Assembly: GCF_963675165.1 (NCBI RefSeq)
Contig: NC_087387.1
Span: 4,862,990-4,926,989 of the forward strand
Source: Halichondria panicea
Lineage: Eukaryota > Porifera > Demospongiae > Suberitida > Halichondriidae
Length of the DNA stretch: 64,000 nucleotides
Direction of reading: 5' to 3'
This document shows positions 58,801-64,000 of this stretch, one piece after another (the stretch's first letter is position 1; the number at the start of each line of letters is the position of its first letter). The position numbers and the translations under genes were made by a program. Under the pieces are notes generated by a model. That model made no database searches and was not told where the DNA came from. It saw only the letters and a list, made by a program, of their open reading frames with translations.

Positions 58801-61770
58801 ATATGTGTCCATTACAATGAACTATAACAGGTGATTTGTTATTATAATAACACTCCTCCTACTCCCTTCTCAAAACATGCTATCCTCACCTGCTGATGAT
58901 GGCTGTGTGTTCAACAGTAGGGTCACGTCCCTATCCAAGTTATCCTGTACGTCTGTCAGAAGGACACAGAGTGAAAGAGAAGAGGTTCCACTGTTGCCCT
59001 CAACTACACTCAACTGGGTCGAGGCCAGTTGTACAGTCACACCTGAAAGCAAAGAATTGCACAGATTGGGATATACAGTAGAGCCTCTCTTAATAGCCCT
59101 GTGATAAAGGACCAGGTATTAAAAAAGCAAGACACCCAGGTCTCAACAAAAAAGAACATCTCAACAAAGGCCAACCCAATATCCACACTCTAGCCTAGCT
59201 ACCATGATAGGATCTATGAGAAATAAAATTAGAAAGCAGAAAATACTGTAGAATAGCCATGCCCACCCACCATCGTTGTCGAGAATGTTCAGTGTGGTGG
59301 TGGCTGTTGTTGATGAGTTCGTACTGTTCACAGTGAGCAGGACTGTCTCTGTGTCCTCCACAATGCTGTCAGTGTTGAGGAGGAGGTTCACACACACTGG
59401 CTCATTGGCTACTGTGATGCTACCAGTAAGAGGTGCTGGTATGTAGTCATCACCTAGAGTGAGGTATGGACCATATTGAAAGACTTATCTGACAATGTCT
59501 ACAAAAAACGTACTGATATAATTTTATAAAATGTGAACAATTATCGAATAACGACACCGTTATATACCTGAAGCAGTTCCACCTGTCTGTGTCACAGTGA
59601 ATGACACACTCCTCGCAATAGACCCACTGACAATGACCACACACGTCTTGCCTGGGATCCCCTCTATTGCAGAGTAGCTCGTCTGGTTGAAACCAATCAC
59701 CACGGCTGGATAAAGGAGGGTGGGGTGCGGCAAGGTTAATAAACTAACGAATAGACTAGTAGGTAGTAAAATTTGTCATGAGATGCTGCATAAATACGGA
59801 CATGACTATGATTATCGGACAGGTGCGAACAAGCTGAGAATTAGTATAGCTACAATGTATACAAGCCCTGCAGAGGTATTGTAGAGATGGTACGAGAAAT
59901 TATTTAAGACCTAGAATAATTATACCGGAACTCACTGTCATCATTTGTGATGGAAACAGTTGCCAGCGGAGGAATTTCAACTGAGGAATCGTCAGAGGAG
60001 ACAGAGATAAAGAAGAACTCAGTTCCCTCGAGCATGTTGTCATCATTGATAATAGTGGTTGTGCAGCGGGTAAGGGTGGAGAATGGGATGAATGTGTGTG
60101 TTGCCGTGGTGTCAGTATAGTCAACACCACCTGCTAGGAGGAGAAGATTAAATAATTGGACTTTTGGTACTCAAAAGCAACACACTGGGCAATCGCACAA
60201 TCTGGAACAGTTCCTAGTTTGCATCTGACCAAATTAGCTTGATTTATCGCCGCCCCATGGCTCAGAGGAGGTACGACATAGGTTGACCTTTTTGCTAATG
60301 AGTTACTCCCGTATTGCATTCCTGCAGCATGACAGGATGTCACGCCCACATTTACCTAGAGGAGGTGTGGCCTTGCGTCATAATTTATCATCAAGTTTCA
60401 CGGAGGAATTGTGAGTGTACGGAGAAAGAAGAGAATATACGGAAGCACAACACCAAAACTTGCTCTCCTAGCTAGCTAAAAGACTACAAACGATCATAGT
60501 ACTCCACAGTAGTTATAAATAATGCCTAGCTATATCCTGTGACATAAGAAAATGAATAGCATAGTCATTGTTGAAGAAATAAGCTATAAACTTACAGTGT
60601 AAGAGTTTGTTGCGCTTTCTATGGCTCCTGTGTTAATGTAACACTTATAGTAGATACTAAGATTGATAAACTAGTAGAAAATGCCTCTTGAAGAGACTCC
60701 AGAAGAGATAAACACATAGTTGGGCGGAGTCCAACCAACGCTGCGCTCTGAGCGAAGCGTTGGTTGGACTCCGCCCAACTAATAAACACAGTAAAATAGC
60801 GCTGACGGTGCATAAAATACCTGCTGAGTCAACACAAATATCATGTGGGCGTGACATCCTGTCATGCTGCAGGAATGCAATACGGGAGTAACTCATTAGC
60901 AAAAGGTCAACCTATGTCGTACCTCCTCTGGCTATGGCTTAGTAGAGATGGATATGGGCGTGGGTCAATGGCTGTGCATGTACAAACTAACCATCGATTT
61001 TATGCCTTGCTGCTGCCTTGATGGAAGTATGTGTGGCCTTTAAAAGCTGCACTCTGGTCAACTAAGCTGCTTAGACACATGTAGACTATTGTAAGTGCTT
61101 GTGTTCACTTGTAATTTAAGTGCCTGTACACAAATGGCTTGCTGCTTCCTCTTCGAAAATATTCTATGGCTACCAAGATAGTCCAGAGGGTCTACCAATG
61201 GATACTACTCAGTCCCTACATGCTGTATAGTTGGTTTTAAACTTTTAATTGAACAGCTCAGTAGAACTTAAAGGATAATCGCATTCATGATACTATCCAA
61301 TCTGCCACAGAATCCAATATCATGCAACATTCACAAGTTGATAGCACGCTCCCTCCCAGATTGTTGTTGAACAATTTGACCAGTAAAGGGTTAATAAACA
61401 CAACCACAACACCTGACTAACCCTAAACACATGTAATACCGATCTTTCTTCAGCTCAACAACGTACTGAATTGTGTAGCTAGAATAACTATAACATTCAT
61501 ACCAGTGGCACTTCCAGCGCTAAACGTGTTGAGGGTGACAGAGAACTCTTGAGTGATGGTTCCCTCTACTCTGATGCACACCATCAGTTCCTCAGCATTC
61601 TCTATCACTGTGTACGAGTTCGGGGTCACTGAGTCAAACACCACTCTCACACCAGTGTCTAAGGAAGAAATATAGTATAGTATGTAAGACTATATATCTA
61701 GTTTACTTTGTCCATTAGCAATGCAGACATAAAGAAGTACGATTAAAGTAGTAACACTGAGTAGATTCAT
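55877..61770 (-). CDS. Gene H: secreted-form Calx-beta/CCP protein, truncated copy of receptor B
   Basis: Exons: 61770-61707 (signal peptide, MNLLSVTTLIVLLYV); Calx-beta 61658-61503, 60130-59936, 59705-59568, 59453-59271, 59042-58890, 58688-58476; CCP 58299-58111, 57964-57791, 57634-57458, 57243-57070, 56954-56781, 56618-56442, 56249-56070; last exon 55959-55877. The sum is 2430 nt (809 aa), all in frame. Exon by exon it matches receptor B from the signal peptide to CCP 9, but the exon for CCP 6 is missing and the CCP 9 exon breaks off after S-P-I-N-G-Q-V and meets a TAA. No TM follows, so the product would be soluble: three Calx-beta, seven CCP and a CCP stub. Donor GTTAGT after 57458 is acceptable; the acceptor before 56249 is shortened. 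Either a functional soluble paralog or a recent truncation without obvious decay yet. Confidence 0.75.
60255..60937. mobile_element. Inverted-repeat element with ~90-bp arms in a gene H intron
   Basis: The left arm (60255-60350, CAGAGGAGGTACGACATAGG onward) is the reverse complement of about 60842-60937. The centre has a perfect-looking hairpin at 60718-60780 (AGTTGGGCGGAGTCCAACCA and complement). The homologous receptor B intron (2199-2365) lacks it. Non-coding. Confidence 0.8.
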
Positions 61771-61877
61771 AGTTCTGTAAGCCGGACTGTCTATATAGGC
61801 TGAATTAACCACAACTGCATGCCTAGCTTTAGTCACTGAATCCAATCCATATGCAAGCAGAAGGAGGAACTGCTGCA

Positions 61878-61990
61878 TTGGGAAATAAAAAGCATGTTTG
61901 CTATAAAATGTGTAACTAAGGTGTTAGTACTCGTTACTGTTTCCTTGAAGAAACCTGCAGCGTTGTGCTTCTTGGAATTCTGTGCTTTCC
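61878..61990 (-). promoter_or_regulatory. Conserved upstream block of gene H
   Basis: Counterpart of 50850-50970 before receptor F, at the same distance from the start codon. Receptor B, though closer to H in its exons, shows no such block upstream of 1853. Confidence 0.5.
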
Positions 61991-62793
61991 TCTGAAGAGG
62001 TTGTTTGCTACTGCTGCATGGTTTTTGTTTATAATTACTCTATGGCAACATGACCACCACTTGGCTTCTCATTACTATAGCTGTTGGCTGGCACAATATA
62101 AATCTAATCCTTAATACTGAACTCATCTTCACTTCCACTAAGTATACCATGCAAGAACCACTTCAGGAAAAGAGGAGATTGGGTGAGATTATTATCGGCT
62201 AGGTCGCTCATTAGATTAATTAACATACAACTTATCTTAATTGGTCTTGCAGCAAGTGGAGTACGTAGTGCATAGTGAGTGTGCTCTTTCACTTGGATTT
62301 GAAATACCGAGTCCTCCAAGTGAGTAGGCAGTGCTTTTTCAATTTGTATTTTTGGCTAGTGAAATTTGTGGTTTAACATGTTTGGAGTAGTTTTTGCCTT
62401 TGCCAAATACGTCCACCTGCTAGAAATGTGCATGTGCATGCCAAATGCAGCAAAATTAAAACTGAGTGACAATTGTTTTAATTCCCGCATAATAATGATA
62501 ATACGCACAATTACGTACAAATAGTCATTATATTGGTTTAGGGTCTGGTCTTTCATTACATTGTATTAAGATTGCTGTATTAACGATGCAGTCCATTTAA
62601 TCCAAACTAGAACTTTTATTAAACAATAGCGCATGCGATAAATTTATTACAAAATAAAGTCTCACAAGTGTGTATAATCATGTAGCTATTTATATATATA
62701 TAAGATGTGTTCTGTGCTCAGTTAGTAAAAGTTCCTATTGTATATAATTATTATAGTCATATGACTCATGCAGTGTCAGCGTTCCTAATGTAA
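61991..62793. other. Spacer between gene H and receptor I
   Basis: 62370-62793 is the 3' flank of the type 2 tail exon (shared with 27950-28400 and 41220-41636). 61991-62370 holds nothing recognised. Confidence 0.5.
62615..62620 (-). terminator. Poly(A) signal AATAAA, receptor I
   Basis: Minus-strand AATAAA about 175 nt after the stop of receptor I, in the same conserved context as for E and F. Confidence 0.5.

Positions 62794-64000
<1,207 letters not shown>

Noticed and set aside
60718-60780. Hairpin as a possible structured RNA
   Set aside because: It is the centre of an inverted-repeat transposon (60255-60937).

Overview
The window reads as nuclear DNA of an early-branching animal, most likely a demosponge (Amphimedon-like). 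It is AT-rich and carries compact, intron-dense genes with GT-AG introns, almost all in phase 1. It encodes animal extracellular modules (Calx-beta, CCP/Sushi, calcium-binding EGF), a tyrosine-kinase-like kinase fused to Kelch repeats, and many short inverted-repeat transposons. The species call is inference from gene content, not a database match.

Layout. 1-327 (-): start of a CCP-domain secreted or membrane protein that leaves the window on the left. 633-1112 (-): small mitochondrial protein resembling cytochrome c oxidase subunit 8. 1853-14437 (+), receptor B: 32 exons encoding signal peptide, 3 Calx-beta, 15 CCP, 7 EGF, a cysteine-containing membrane-proximal region, one transmembrane helix and a tyrosine-rich tail (tail type 1). 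15417-20638 (-): kinase-Kelch gene with a 2.8 kb first intron full of transposons. 21304-22010 (+): decayed copy of the receptor B tail. 23037-26666 (-), receptor D: signal peptide, Calx-beta, 3 CCP, TM, tail type 2. 28401-40250 (-), receptor E: 5'-truncated, 11 CCP, 3 EGF, TM, shortened tail type 2, with a 5.2 kb fold-back transposon complex in one intron. 41637-50744 (-), receptor F: 3 Calx-beta, 8 CCP plus a half CCP fused to the TM exon, shortened tail type 2. 50750-55500: transposons and relics. 55877-61770 (-), gene H: near copy of the first half of receptor B, ending in a stop that would give a secreted protein. 62794-63583 (-), receptor I: TM and intact tail type 2; the rest lies beyond the right edge.

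How it fits together. Most of the window is one family of modular cell-surface proteins, copied in both orientations together with their introns. The ectodomain exons of B, E and H are very similar, yet B carries one cytoplasmic tail while D, E, F and I carry an unrelated one rich in Y-x-x-V/I and NPAY motifs. Because nearly every domain is a phase 1-1 exon, segments can be lost, joined or swapped without breaking the frame. The window shows this at several stages: intact genes, an in-frame half-domain fusion, a soluble truncated version, a lost splice donor, frameshifts and isolated exon relics. This is the pattern expected of a birth-and-death recognition-receptor cluster (immune, allorecognition or adhesion). 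The recognition role is inference.

Exon boundaries were placed by eye from splice consensus, phase and paralog comparison. For B, D and H the summed exon lengths are exact multiples of three, which supports the models.
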